A stretch of DNA of 5,115 nt, from contig CAJWHU010000113.1 in the NCBI GenBank assembly GCA_913041325.1, forward strand, positions 1 through 5,115. The letters run 5' to 3'. Of this stretch, positions 1-5,115 are shown one piece after another. The notes beneath the pieces were generated by a model that saw nothing but the letters and a program-made list of their open reading frames with translations, did not search any database and had not been told where the DNA came from. The position numbers were made by a program, and so were the translations under genes. This DNA comes from an uncultured Fidelibacterota bacterium. GTDB taxonomy: Bacteria > Marinisomatota > Marinisomatia > Marinisomatales > UBA1611. Position 1 is the stretch's first letter; every line of letters starts with the position of its first letter.

Positions 1-264
1 TTTGAACTATTGAGTGAGTTTGACCAAACAGAAAATACAATGCCCACTCTTGATTACGGAAAATATCTGGTGGACAGGTACATGAATCCAACTATTGATT
101 ATGCTATTTCATCTGCCAAGAAACACTATCCCTTTATCACGTACCTATTGCAAAAAATGTTCGGGAAAAAATTAAAACTAAAAAAGAATCAAGCGGAATT
201 AATTGACAGTAAACTATTTCGTAAGTACAGAAAATATATGATTTTCCTATTTAAAAAAATATAA
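1..264 (+). CDS. 3' end of an unidentified protein (possible SAM-dependent methyltransferase), truncated by the window start
   Basis: The reading frame is open from base 1 (first codons read F-E-L-L-S-E-F-D) to the TAA at 262-264, so the 87 residues seen are probably the C-terminal part of a longer protein. A TTG at 10-12 could in principle be a start, but nothing like a ribosome-binding site can be seen and the frame runs on upstream. The tail is very basic and hydrophobic: helical-looking segments with many Lys and Tyr, ending KYRKYMIFLFKKI. No catalytic motif is visible. The pattern of a Y-P-F helix, a Lys-rich linker and a final F-x-K-Y-x-x-Y-hydrophobic strand loosely resembles the last strand of some class I SAM-dependent methyltransferases; this is an impression from memory and weak. 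The stop overlaps the lipA start (TAATG), which suggests one transcript. I am fairly sure it is coding but not of its function. Confidence 0.65.
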   Translation, partial: FELLSEFDQTENTMPTLDYGKYLVDRYMNPTIDYAISSAKKHYPFITYLLQKMFGKKLKLKKNQAELIDSKLFRKYRKYMIFLFKKI

Positions 265-1112
265 TGTTACCAATAGAACCCAAGATCAGAAAACCTAAAA
301 TTCGCCTCGAAATTTCAAAAGGATATAAGTTTGTCAACGATACAGTTCAGGCAAATAAGTTAAATACAGTTTGTGAAGAGGCAAAATGCCCTAATATCTA
401 TGAGTGCTGGGACAGAAAAACTGCCACAATTATGATCCTTGGAGATATTTGTACTAGGGCATGCGGCTTTTGCTCAGTTAAGACTGGAAAGCCAAAATGG
501 CATGACCCTGCCGAGCCTTTCAGGACCGCGATGGCAGTTAAAAAGATGGGTCTCAAACATGTTGTGATTACATCGGTTGATAGAGATGATCTTAAAAATG
601 ATTATGGAGCCACTGTCTGGGCTGAAACAATAGATCAAATTCATTTACATGTGCCTAATTGCAACGTTGAGGTTTTGACTCCTGATTTCAAAGGTCATAA
701 ACCATCATTGCTTAAAGTATTCAATTCAGCGCCTGAAATATTTAGTCATAATATTGAATGCGTTGAGAGAATCAGTAGAGAAGTAAGGAGTCAAGCCAAT
801 TGGCAAAGAAGCTTTAATGTACTGGGACTATCTGTAAAAAACGGTTTAAGAACAAAGACAGGAATGATGGTTGGTCTTGGAGAGCGTTTTGATGAAGTGA
901 TAACGACGATGAAACAAGCTGCAGAAATAGGTGTCAAAATTTTTACGATTGGTCAATACCTACAACCGACAAAAAATCACTTACCCGTTAAAAGATATGT
1001 TGAAGAAGATGAGTTTCAAGACTACAAGCTATTTGGTTTGGAAGCAGGTTTTGACGTCGTAAAATCAGGAGCTCTTGTAAGGAGCTCTTATCATGCAGAT
1101 GAAGGTATCTGA
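264..1112 (+). CDS. lipA: Lipoyl synthase (radical SAM, two [4Fe-4S] clusters)
   Basis: LipA inserts two sulfur atoms at C6 and C8 of the octanoyl group carried on the lipoyl domains of 2-oxoacid dehydrogenase E2 proteins and on glycine cleavage H protein, in the cytoplasm. All family signatures are present in the 282-residue product. The auxiliary-cluster motif CX4CX5C is C37, C42, C48 (CEEAKCPNIYECW). The radical SAM motif CX3CX2C is C63, C67, C70 (CTRACGFC). The C-terminal RSSYHADE at 273-280 supplies the serine that ligates the auxiliary cluster in characterised LipA. TSVDRDDL (103-110) and VLTPDF (137-142) are also typical blocks. Length is slightly short of many homologues, with a compact N-terminus, but the CEEAKCPN motif sits where expected, so the ATG at 264 is credible. 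No Shine-Dalgarno sequence precedes it; the start shares its A with the upstream stop, so translation may be coupled. No lipB is visible here. Identification is secure. Confidence 0.97.
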   Translation: MLPIEPKIRKPKIRLEISKGYKFVNDTVQANKLNTVCEEAKCPNIYECWDRKTATIMILGDICTRACGFCSVKTGKPKWHDPAEPFRTAMAVKKMGLKHVVITSVDRDDLKNDYGATVWAETIDQIHLHVPNCNVEVLTPDFKGHKPSLLKVFNSAPEIFSHNIECVERISREVRSQANWQRSFNVLGLSVKNGLRTKTGMMVGLGERFDEVITTMKQAAEIGVKIFTIGQYLQPTKNHLPVKRYVEEDEFQDYKLFGLEAGFDVVKSGALVRSSYHADEGI

Positions 1113-1186
1113 TATAAAATGTGTCAATATTGCATAAATTTTTTTTTTATAAGACTATTAATCATAAGAAAGGCTTTGGCATATTC

Positions 1187-1208
1187 ATTGTAGAATTAAA
1201 TCTACAAT
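1187..1208. promoter_or_regulatory. Perfect 8-bp inverted repeat just upstream of lon (candidate operator)
   Basis: ATTGTAGA (1187-1194) and its exact complement TCTACAAT (1201-1208) are separated by six bases (ATTAAA). The repeat ends 18 bases before the lon ATG. Each arm contains a -10-like hexamer (TAGAAT at 1191-1196, overlapping the spacer; TACAAT at 1203-1208), so a protein bound here would probably cover the promoter or transcription start. Lon genes in many bacteria are under heat-shock repressors (HspR, HrcA) or a heat-shock sigma factor. This palindrome is neither the CIRCE (TTAGCACTC-N9-GAGTGCTAA) nor the HAIR sequence. As RNA it would form a weak A-U hairpin in the 5' UTR with no U tract, so it does not look like a terminator. 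The palindrome is seen; the operator role is inferred. Confidence 0.45.
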
Positions 1209-1214
1209 CAAATT

Positions 1215-1220
1215 AAAAGG
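1215..1220 (+). promoter_or_regulatory. Weak ribosome-binding site of lon
   Basis: AAAAGG ends six bases before the ATG at 1227, a partial Shine-Dalgarno match at normal spacing. It supports this ATG as the start; the encoded N-terminus then runs about 20 residues into the conserved YPVMPLRNTVLFP block, as expected for LonA. Confidence 0.5.
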
Positions 1221-1226
1221 TTAAAC

Positions 1227-3620
1227 ATGGCTGAAAAACTATCCGAAAAAGAAATTGATGATTTCGATATAAAACAAACAGATCAGTATCCCGTAATGCC
1301 GTTGAGAAATACTGTCCTTTTTCCTCAGCAAGTTATTCCAATCTATATTGGTAGAGAAAGAAGCTTGAAACTTATTAATGAACTGGATCCAAAGAAGCGA
1401 TATATAGTCGTTGTCGCTCAAGAAGATGGATCCATAGAGGATCCAAAGCCTGAAGACTTGTATTCCTATGGTACACTAGCTCAAGTTTTAAAAGTCTTCG
1501 ACATGCCAGATAATAGCAAATCAGCTATAGTTCAAGGTATTTCAAGGGTGAAGATAATGGAGTATCTAAGTCATGATCCTTACTTCTCTGCTGCAGTTGC
1601 CTCAATGGAGGACAAGCCAATTGATGATAGCCTTGAAGTTGAAGCCCTTGCCAATAATTTGAGACAATCATTTGAAGACTTAATGAAAGTTGCTCCCAAT
1701 CTCACTGAAGAACATTCTGGCATGCTCAAAAACATACAGAAACCAAATAGGCTAACCGATCGAGCAATTTCTGTTATTACCATATCAAATCAAGAGAAAC
1801 AAGAAATACTGGAAGAGCTTGATATCAAAACTAGGATTGAAAAAGCACTTAACCTTATATCGAGAGAAATACAAAGAATAAAACTTGGAGAAGAAATTCA
1901 ATCAGAGGTGCATGATGAAATAACCAAGACGCAAAGGGAATATTACTTACGAGAACAAATGAAGGCTATCAAGAAAGAATTAGGCGAAGACGAGGGTACA
2001 GTTGAAATTAAGGAGCTTGAGGAAAAAATTAAGGCTGTCAAAATGCCAGAAGAGTCCCAGAAGGTTGCGATGAAGGAGTTAGATAGATTATCAAGAATAC
2101 CTACTCAATCACCAGAATATAATGTGTCAAGAACCTACATAGAGTGGCTGGTGGATTTACCCTGGAGCGAAAGTACACAAGACCGTATTGATTTAAAAGA
2201 AGCAATGAAAATTTTAGACCAAGATCACTATGGACTTGAAAAAGTAAAAGAGAGAATTATCGAATACTTGGCTGTAAGAAATTTAAAACAGAAAAAGAAT
2301 CCTAATGGCACTGTAAGAGGACCCATACTCTGTTTTGGAGGCCCACCCGGTGTTGGGAAAACCTCACTTGGAAAATCTATTGCCAGAGCAATGGGCAGAG
2401 AGTTTGTGAGGTTATCTTTAGGTGGGGTGAGGGATGAAGCAGAGATTCGCGGTCATAGACGTACTTACATCGGAGCGCTGCCGGGTCGAGTCATTCAAAG
2501 TATAAAAAAAGCAGGTAAAAATAATCCTGTTTTTATGCTTGATGAAATAGACAAGTTGGGTTCAGATTTTAGAGGAGACCCATCCTCTGCTCTTCTAGAA
2601 GTTCTTGACCCAGAGCAGAATCACTCTTTTAGTGATCATTATCTAGAGGTAGACTTTGATCTAAGCAAAGTCATGTTTATTGCCACAGCAAACTATCAAG
2701 ATGCGATACCTCCTGCTTTAAGAGACAGAATGGAGATTCTTGACTTTTCTGGATACATTGAAGATGAGAAACTCCAGATTGCAAAAAGGCACATACTTCC
2801 AAAACAAGTGGCTGAAAATGGTTTAGATAGCGAGCAAGTATCATTTGATCCCAGTTCAATAAAAGAATTAGTTAGATCATACACTAGAGAGGCAGGAGTA
2901 AGAAATCTAGAAAGAGAAATAGCAAATGTTCTCAGGAAAGTCGCAAGGGATCTGGTAGAACAGAAAAGTAAAAGCATAAAAATCACCAAGAAGAAAGTAG
3001 GTGATTATCTCGGTGCACCGAGATTTTTTTCTGAACTCGCAGAGAGGTCCACTAAGCCAGGTGTAGTAACTGGGCTTGCTTGGACGGCAGCTGGCGGTGA
3101 CATATTATTTGTAGAATCGACTAAGATGAGTGGTAAAGGCAAACTGACTCTCACTGGACAGTTAGGCGATGTTATGAAAGAATCAGCGACCGCAGCGCTT
3201 ACTTTTGTCCGAGCAAACGCTCGAAGCTTTGAAATTGATGCCAATTTCAATGAAAACTCAGATATACATGTTCATGTACCTGCCGGAGCGATTCCAAAAG
3301 ATGGTCCATCAGCTGGCGTCAGTATGGTAACATCTTTAGTATCATTATTGACAAGTATCCCCGTTAAAGAAAAAATTGCTATGACAGGCGAGATCACTCT
3401 TAGGGGCAATGTATTGCCAATTGGAGGAGTTAAAGAGAAAGTAACTGCGGCACATCGTTCAGGAATTAAGGAAGTTATACTCCCTGATCAGAATAGAAAG
3501 GATCTTGAAGATGTTCCCAAGCACGTTGCAAAAGATCTAGAAATACATTTTGCCAAGGAGATTAAAGATGTCCTACGTTTAGCAATTCCAGAGCTTTTCA
3601 ACAAGAGTAAAAAATCCTAA
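1227..3620 (+). CDS. lon: ATP-dependent protease Lon (LonA type, S16 family)
   Basis: Lon is a cytoplasmic homohexameric AAA+ serine protease that unfolds and degrades misfolded proteins and selected regulators. The 797-residue product has the full LonA layout. The N-terminal substrate-binding domain (about 21-215) starts with YPVMPLRNTVLFP. A long helical, coiled-coil region (about 215-310) includes QREYYLREQMKAIKKELGE. The AAA+ domain (about 340-590) has Walker A GPPGVGKT (372-379), Walker B VFMLDEID (435-442), sensor-1 N489, arginine finger R501 in RDRME, and sensor-2 R559 in YTREAGVRN. The protease domain (about 595-790) has nucleophile S695 in PKDGPSAG and dyad lysine K738 in GGVKEK, spaced 43 residues apart as in E. 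coli S679/K722. Nothing is missing, and length is close to E. coli Lon (784). It has its own upstream gap with a palindrome, so it is probably transcribed separately from lipA, perhaps under stress control. A tRNA follows 41 bases downstream. Confidence 0.99.
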   Translation: MAEKLSEKEIDDFDIKQTDQYPVMPLRNTVLFPQQVIPIYIGRERSLKLINELDPKKRYIVVVAQEDGSIEDPKPEDLYSYGTLAQVLKVFDMPDNSKSAIVQGISRVKIMEYLSHDPYFSAAVASMEDKPIDDSLEVEALANNLRQSFEDLMKVAPNLTEEHSGMLKNIQKPNRLTDRAISVITISNQEKQEILEELDIKTRIEKALNLISREIQRIKLGEEIQSEVHDEITKTQREYYLREQMKAIKKELGEDEGTVEIKELEEKIKAVKMPEESQKVAMKELDRLSRIPTQSPEYNVSRTYIEWLVDLPWSESTQDRIDLKEAMKILDQDHYGLEKVKERIIEYLAVRNLKQKKNPNGTVRGPILCFGGPPGVGKTSLGKSIARAMGREFVRLSLGGVRDEAEIRGHRRTYIGALPGRVIQSIKKAGKNNPVFMLDEIDKLGSDFRGDPSSALLEVLDPEQNHSFSDHYLEVDFDLSKVMFIATANYQDAIPPALRDRMEILDFSGYIEDEKLQIAKRHILPKQVAENGLDSEQVSFDPSSIKELVRSYTREAGVRNLEREIANVLRKVARDLVEQKSKSIKITKKKVGDYLGAPRFFSELAERSTKPGVVTGLAWTAAGGDILFVESTKMSGKGKLTLTGQLGDVMKESATAALTFVRANARSFEIDANFNENSDIHVHVPAGAIPKDGPSAGVSMVTSLVSLLTSIPVKEKIAMTGEITLRGNVLPIGGVKEKVTAAHRSGIKEVILPDQNRKDLEDVPKHVAKDLEIHFAKEIKDVLRLAIPELFNKSKKS

Positions 3621-3661
3621 TATTTAGTAAAAGAAATAACTAATATTCCAATAATACTTAT

Positions 3662-3735
3662 GGGCGATTAGCTCAGTTGGTTAGAGCACTGCGTTTACAC
3701 CGCAGGTGTCGGGAGTTCGAATCTCTCATCGCCCA
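3662..3735 (+). tRNA. tRNA-Val (anticodon TAC)
   Basis: A full cloverleaf can be folded. The acceptor stem GGGCGAT (3662-3668) pairs with ATCGCCC (3728-3734), with discriminator A at 3735. The D arm is GCTC...GAGC with loop AGTTGGTTA. The anticodon stem CTGCG/CGCAG encloses loop TTTACAC, giving anticodon TAC at 3696-3698 (reads GUA and other Val codons). The variable region is GTGTC. The T arm GGGAG-TTCGAAT-CTCTC contains one G-U pair. The CCA tail is not encoded (CTA follows the discriminator base), so CCA must be added by nucleotidyltransferase. It lies 41 bases after lon with no clear promoter in the gap, so it may be transcribed from lon or from a weak promoter of its own. Confidence 0.97.
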
Positions 3736-3787
3736 CTAAATAATGGTTTATTGTAGAGTTAAGAGAAAGAGTTAGTGTACCTCCAGC

Positions 3788-3818
3788 AAAGTAAGTAGAA
3801 ACGGCTATTTTACTTTTT
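3788..3818 (+). terminator. Possible intrinsic terminator after lon and tRNA-Val
   Basis: AAAGTAAGTAG (3788-3798) pairs with CTATTTTACTTT (3805-3816) around the loop AAACGG. This gives eleven base pairs, including one G-U and one bulged T. The 3' arm runs into a T-rich stretch, TTTTT at 3814-3818, then GG and TTTT. Position and shape fit termination of transcripts coming from lon and the tRNA. The stem is mostly A-U and the U tract is partly used in the stem and interrupted by GG, so it would be a weak terminator. Confidence 0.4.
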
Positions 3819-3934
3819 GGTTTTAGTAATATGATCATCGTAATAATAGGTAGTGGTGTTCTTAAAGTATTAATAGCAAAAAAACTCTACCTGCAATAAT
3901 TTTTCAAGTACCAAACGGTTAAGCAATTAAACCC

Positions 3935-3963
3935 TTTATCAATTTTTGGTTAAAACATATTAT
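3935..3963 (+). promoter_or_regulatory. Weak candidate promoter of the exported-protein gene
   Basis: TATTAT (3958-3963) matches five of six bases of the sigma-70 type -10 hexamer. TTTATC (3935-3940) lies 17 bases upstream but is a poor -35. The -10 lies 25 bases before the ATG at 3989. In sequence this AT-rich such matches are common, so this is tentative. The expected Bacteroidota-type TAnnTTTG element is not seen. A weak GGA (3980-3982) six bases before the ATG may serve as ribosome-binding site. Confidence 0.25.
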
Positions 3964-3988
3964 TGAAAAAAACAATTTTGGATAGATA

Positions 3989-5115
3989 ATGCAACGCAAT
4001 CGACTCATATCATTCTTATTTTTTTTGGCTTTACTCAATTCAAAATCATTTCCCCAAATCAATTTCAACGTTAATTGGACACCATATGTTACGTATTATT
4101 TAAGTATGGTTGATATCAATACGGGTGAATCGAATATGCCTATTTTTCTAGCAACACTGGAGCGAAGCGGAGATGCTCCAGATGTTGTTGAGGTACACAT
4201 AGAATTTGAGATAATCATTGATTCAGAAGCTTTAAATGTAAACAACGTAACCTTAGTTAAATTAGAAACAATAGATCCTCTCAAACTTGGCGCTCCGATA
4301 CAAATTTCGAATATGGATTTAAACCTTTCCACCGATGCTTTGTATGATAACACCGGTAATCCAGTTAATCTGAGCATAGATATAACTGAGCAAATGGATT
4401 TTGCTGAGGCAGAAGAGATGATGAGCGCTATAATACAAACTGGGCAGCTTCCTGATGGGGTGTATACCTTTCGTGTCACAGCCACCTCAGAGAATGGTCA
4501 GCAAATTGTTGAAGAAGATATATTAAATATTTCCAATCCTAACCTTTTAGAGCTTGTTTCACCTGGTGGTATTTTGGCAGACACATTAATCAATGAGGTA
4601 TATACTTCATATCCTGTTTTTCAGTGGGAATCAGATCCATGTAATTACATTAACCCGATAACAGGATTAAACGGCTGTGCTTACTTCATTCGTGTATCAG
4701 AGTTTAGGAGCGATGAACACTCCTCAATCGATCAAGCAATAGAGTCAGTGACAAGACTGCCTCTCGATCAAAGTATTGGTTTCCATGAAGTAGGTTCCGG
4801 AGTTAAGACATTTCAGTATCCTACAGATGCTGGAGATTTGCAGCCTGGTAAGGTGTATGTATGGCAGGTCAGGAAAGATCTGGTGACAACAGCAGGTACG
4901 GAGCAATTATTGAGTGATATTATGGCGTTCAAAATTAAAGATTTTTCGTCTAATAGTAACACAGTTGGAAGTGTTGAGACCTCCTCACCAGCATTTGTTT
5001 TGCTAAAAAATTTAATTGGAGACGACACAGTAAACACCATATTTGGTCAGGGAGGTGAGGGCGAAGGAATGACATTAAATGGCAATATATTACTAAACGG
5101 TGAGAGCATAGATTT
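3989..5115 (+). CDS. Exported protein with Ig/FnIII-like beta-rich regions, 3' end outside the window
   Basis: The frame opens at ATG 3989 and stays open to the window end (375 complete codons), so the protein is truncated only by the window. Residues 1-24 look like a Sec signal peptide: basic MQRNR, hydrophobic ISFLFFLALL, then NSKSFPQ as a probable cleavage area. No lipobox Cys is present. Two regions look beta-rich. Residues about 30-180 end in the Ig/FnIII-like phrase LPDGVYTFRVTA. Residues about 186-317 open with LELVSPGG, continue through YPVFQWESDP and YFIRVSEF, and close with LQPGKVYVWQVRK and FKI. The second region holds the only two cysteines seen (C218 and C230), which could form a disulfide. 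A polar linker and the segment FGQGGEGEGMTLNGNILLNGE follow. I do not recognise a named family. A periplasmic, outer-membrane or surface role (adhesion or scaffold) is inferred from the architecture. It stands apart from lon and the tRNA, separated by 253 bases. Confidence 0.85.
   Translation, partial: MQRNRLISFLFFLALLNSKSFPQINFNVNWTPYVTYYLSMVDINTGESNMPIFLATLERSGDAPDVVEVHIEFEIIIDSEALNVNNVTLVKLETIDPLKLGAPIQISNMDLNLSTDALYDNTGNPVNLSIDITEQMDFAEAEEMMSAIIQTGQLPDGVYTFRVTATSENGQQIVEEDILNISNPNLLELVSPGGILADTLINEVYTSYPVFQWESDPCNYINPITGLNGCAYFIRVSEFRSDEHSSIDQAIESVTRLPLDQSIGFHEVGSGVKTFQYPTDAGDLQPGKVYVWQVRKDLVTTAGTEQLLSDIMAFKIKDFSSNSNTVGSVETSSPAFVLLKNLIGDDTVNTIFGQGGEGEGMTLNGNILLNGESID

Larger units (their letters stand above)
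1113..1226 (+). other. lipA-lon intergenic region with a T10 tract
   Basis: This 114-base AT-rich gap separates lipA from lon. It holds a run of ten T at 1139-1148, preceded by an 8-bp AT-rich palindrome (CAATATTG, 1126-1133) and only a poor hairpin with G-U pairs (ATGTG against TGCAT, about 1119-1135). The T tract could be the end of a weak intrinsic terminator for the lipA transcript or an UP-like AT element for lon. I could not find a -35/-10 pair with good spacing: TTGGCA at 1176-1181 lies 9 bases from TAGAAT (1191-1196) and 21 from TACAAT (1203-1208). The inverted repeat near its 3' end is listed separately. I see no gene in it. Confidence 0.5.
3736..3988 (+). other. Structured intergenic region between tRNA-Val and the exported-protein gene
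   Basis: These 253 bases carry no gene I can support but several complementary segments. (a) TTATTG-TAGAGTT (3748-3760) pairs with AACTCTAC (3883-3890) plus CAATAA (3894-3899), a 13-bp duplex broken by a few unpaired bases and enclosing about 120 bases. (b) A local hairpin at 3788-3816 is listed separately. (c) ACCAAA (3910-3915) pairs with TTTGGT (3945-3950) and encloses a small hairpin, GGTTAA (3917-3922) against TTAAACC (3927-3933, one bulged A), closed by a GCAA (GNRA-type) tetraloop. This could be an unrecognised small RNA, the 5' leader of the next gene, or chance in AT-rich DNA. A 22-codon open frame at 3831-3899 lies inside (see findings). I match no known riboswitch or RNA family. 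Confidence 0.35.

Noticed and set aside
1176..1208. Sigma-70 type promoter for lon using TTGGCA as the -35
   Set aside because: The spacing to the available -10-like hexamers is 9 or 21 bases, outside the workable range, so I did not list it as a promoter.
2696..3250. Open frames on the - strand within lon
   Set aside because: They are opposite the AAA+ and protease domains of a fully intact Lon whose catalytic residues are all present; they are antisense shadows.
3662..3988. tRNA-Val as an integration site for a mobile element
   Set aside because: tRNA 3' ends are common attachment sites, but no second copy of the tRNA 3' end and no integrase, transposase or phage gene is visible in the downstream sequence of this window.
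4096..4485. A 129-codon open frame on the - strand inside the exported-protein gene
   Set aside because: The + strand frame over the same bases is continuous from a signal peptide to the window end and reads as a coherent secreted protein. The - strand frame has a Ser/Ile-rich, low-information sequence with no recognisable motif, typical of an antisense shadow.
4813..5040. A 75-codon open frame on the - strand near the window end
   Set aside because: It lies opposite the same exported-protein gene and has no motif or ribosome-binding site.
1..5115. CRISPR array, insertion sequence, toxin-antitoxin or defence system
   Set aside because: I found no regularly spaced repeats, no terminal inverted repeats flanking a transposase, and no defence-type protein. 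Apart from the first and last genes, the coding content is ordinary core genes, so I cannot claim an undescribed system here.

Overview
The window is AT-rich, mostly coding DNA from a bacterial chromosome. It reads left to right on the + strand with no convincing gene on the - strand. Lon and LipA resemble proteins of the Fibrobacterota-Chlorobi-Bacteroidota (FCB) side of the bacteria. Together with the low GC, weak ribosome-binding sites and a secreted Ig-like protein, this makes a marine Neomarinimicrobiota (SAR406)-type organism my best guess. That is inference from impression, not a computed placement.

Layout: (1) 1-264, the 3' end of a gene that starts outside the window, not firmly identified but possibly a SAM-dependent methyltransferase. 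(2) 264-1112, lipA (lipoyl synthase), complete, whose start codon overlaps the previous stop by one base. (3) 1113-1226, a short intergenic region with a T10 tract and, just before the next gene, a perfect 8-bp inverted repeat. (4) 1227-3620, lon (LonA ATP-dependent protease), complete with all catalytic residues. (5) 3662-3735, tRNA-Val (anticodon TAC). (6) 3736-3988, 253 bases without a convincing gene but with several nested inverted repeats, including a possible terminator. (7) 3989-5115 and beyond, the 5' part of a large exported protein with a signal peptide and two beta-rich, Ig/FnIII-like regions, cut by the window end.

Functionally these are ordinary core genes (cofactor assembly for 2-oxoacid dehydrogenases and glycine cleavage, protein quality control, translation) next to a lineage-specific surface or periplasmic protein. 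I see no CRISPR array, insertion sequence, integrase, toxin-antitoxin pair or defence island. The parts most worth a second look are the palindrome at the lon promoter, the structured intergenic region after the tRNA, and the uncharacterised exported protein.
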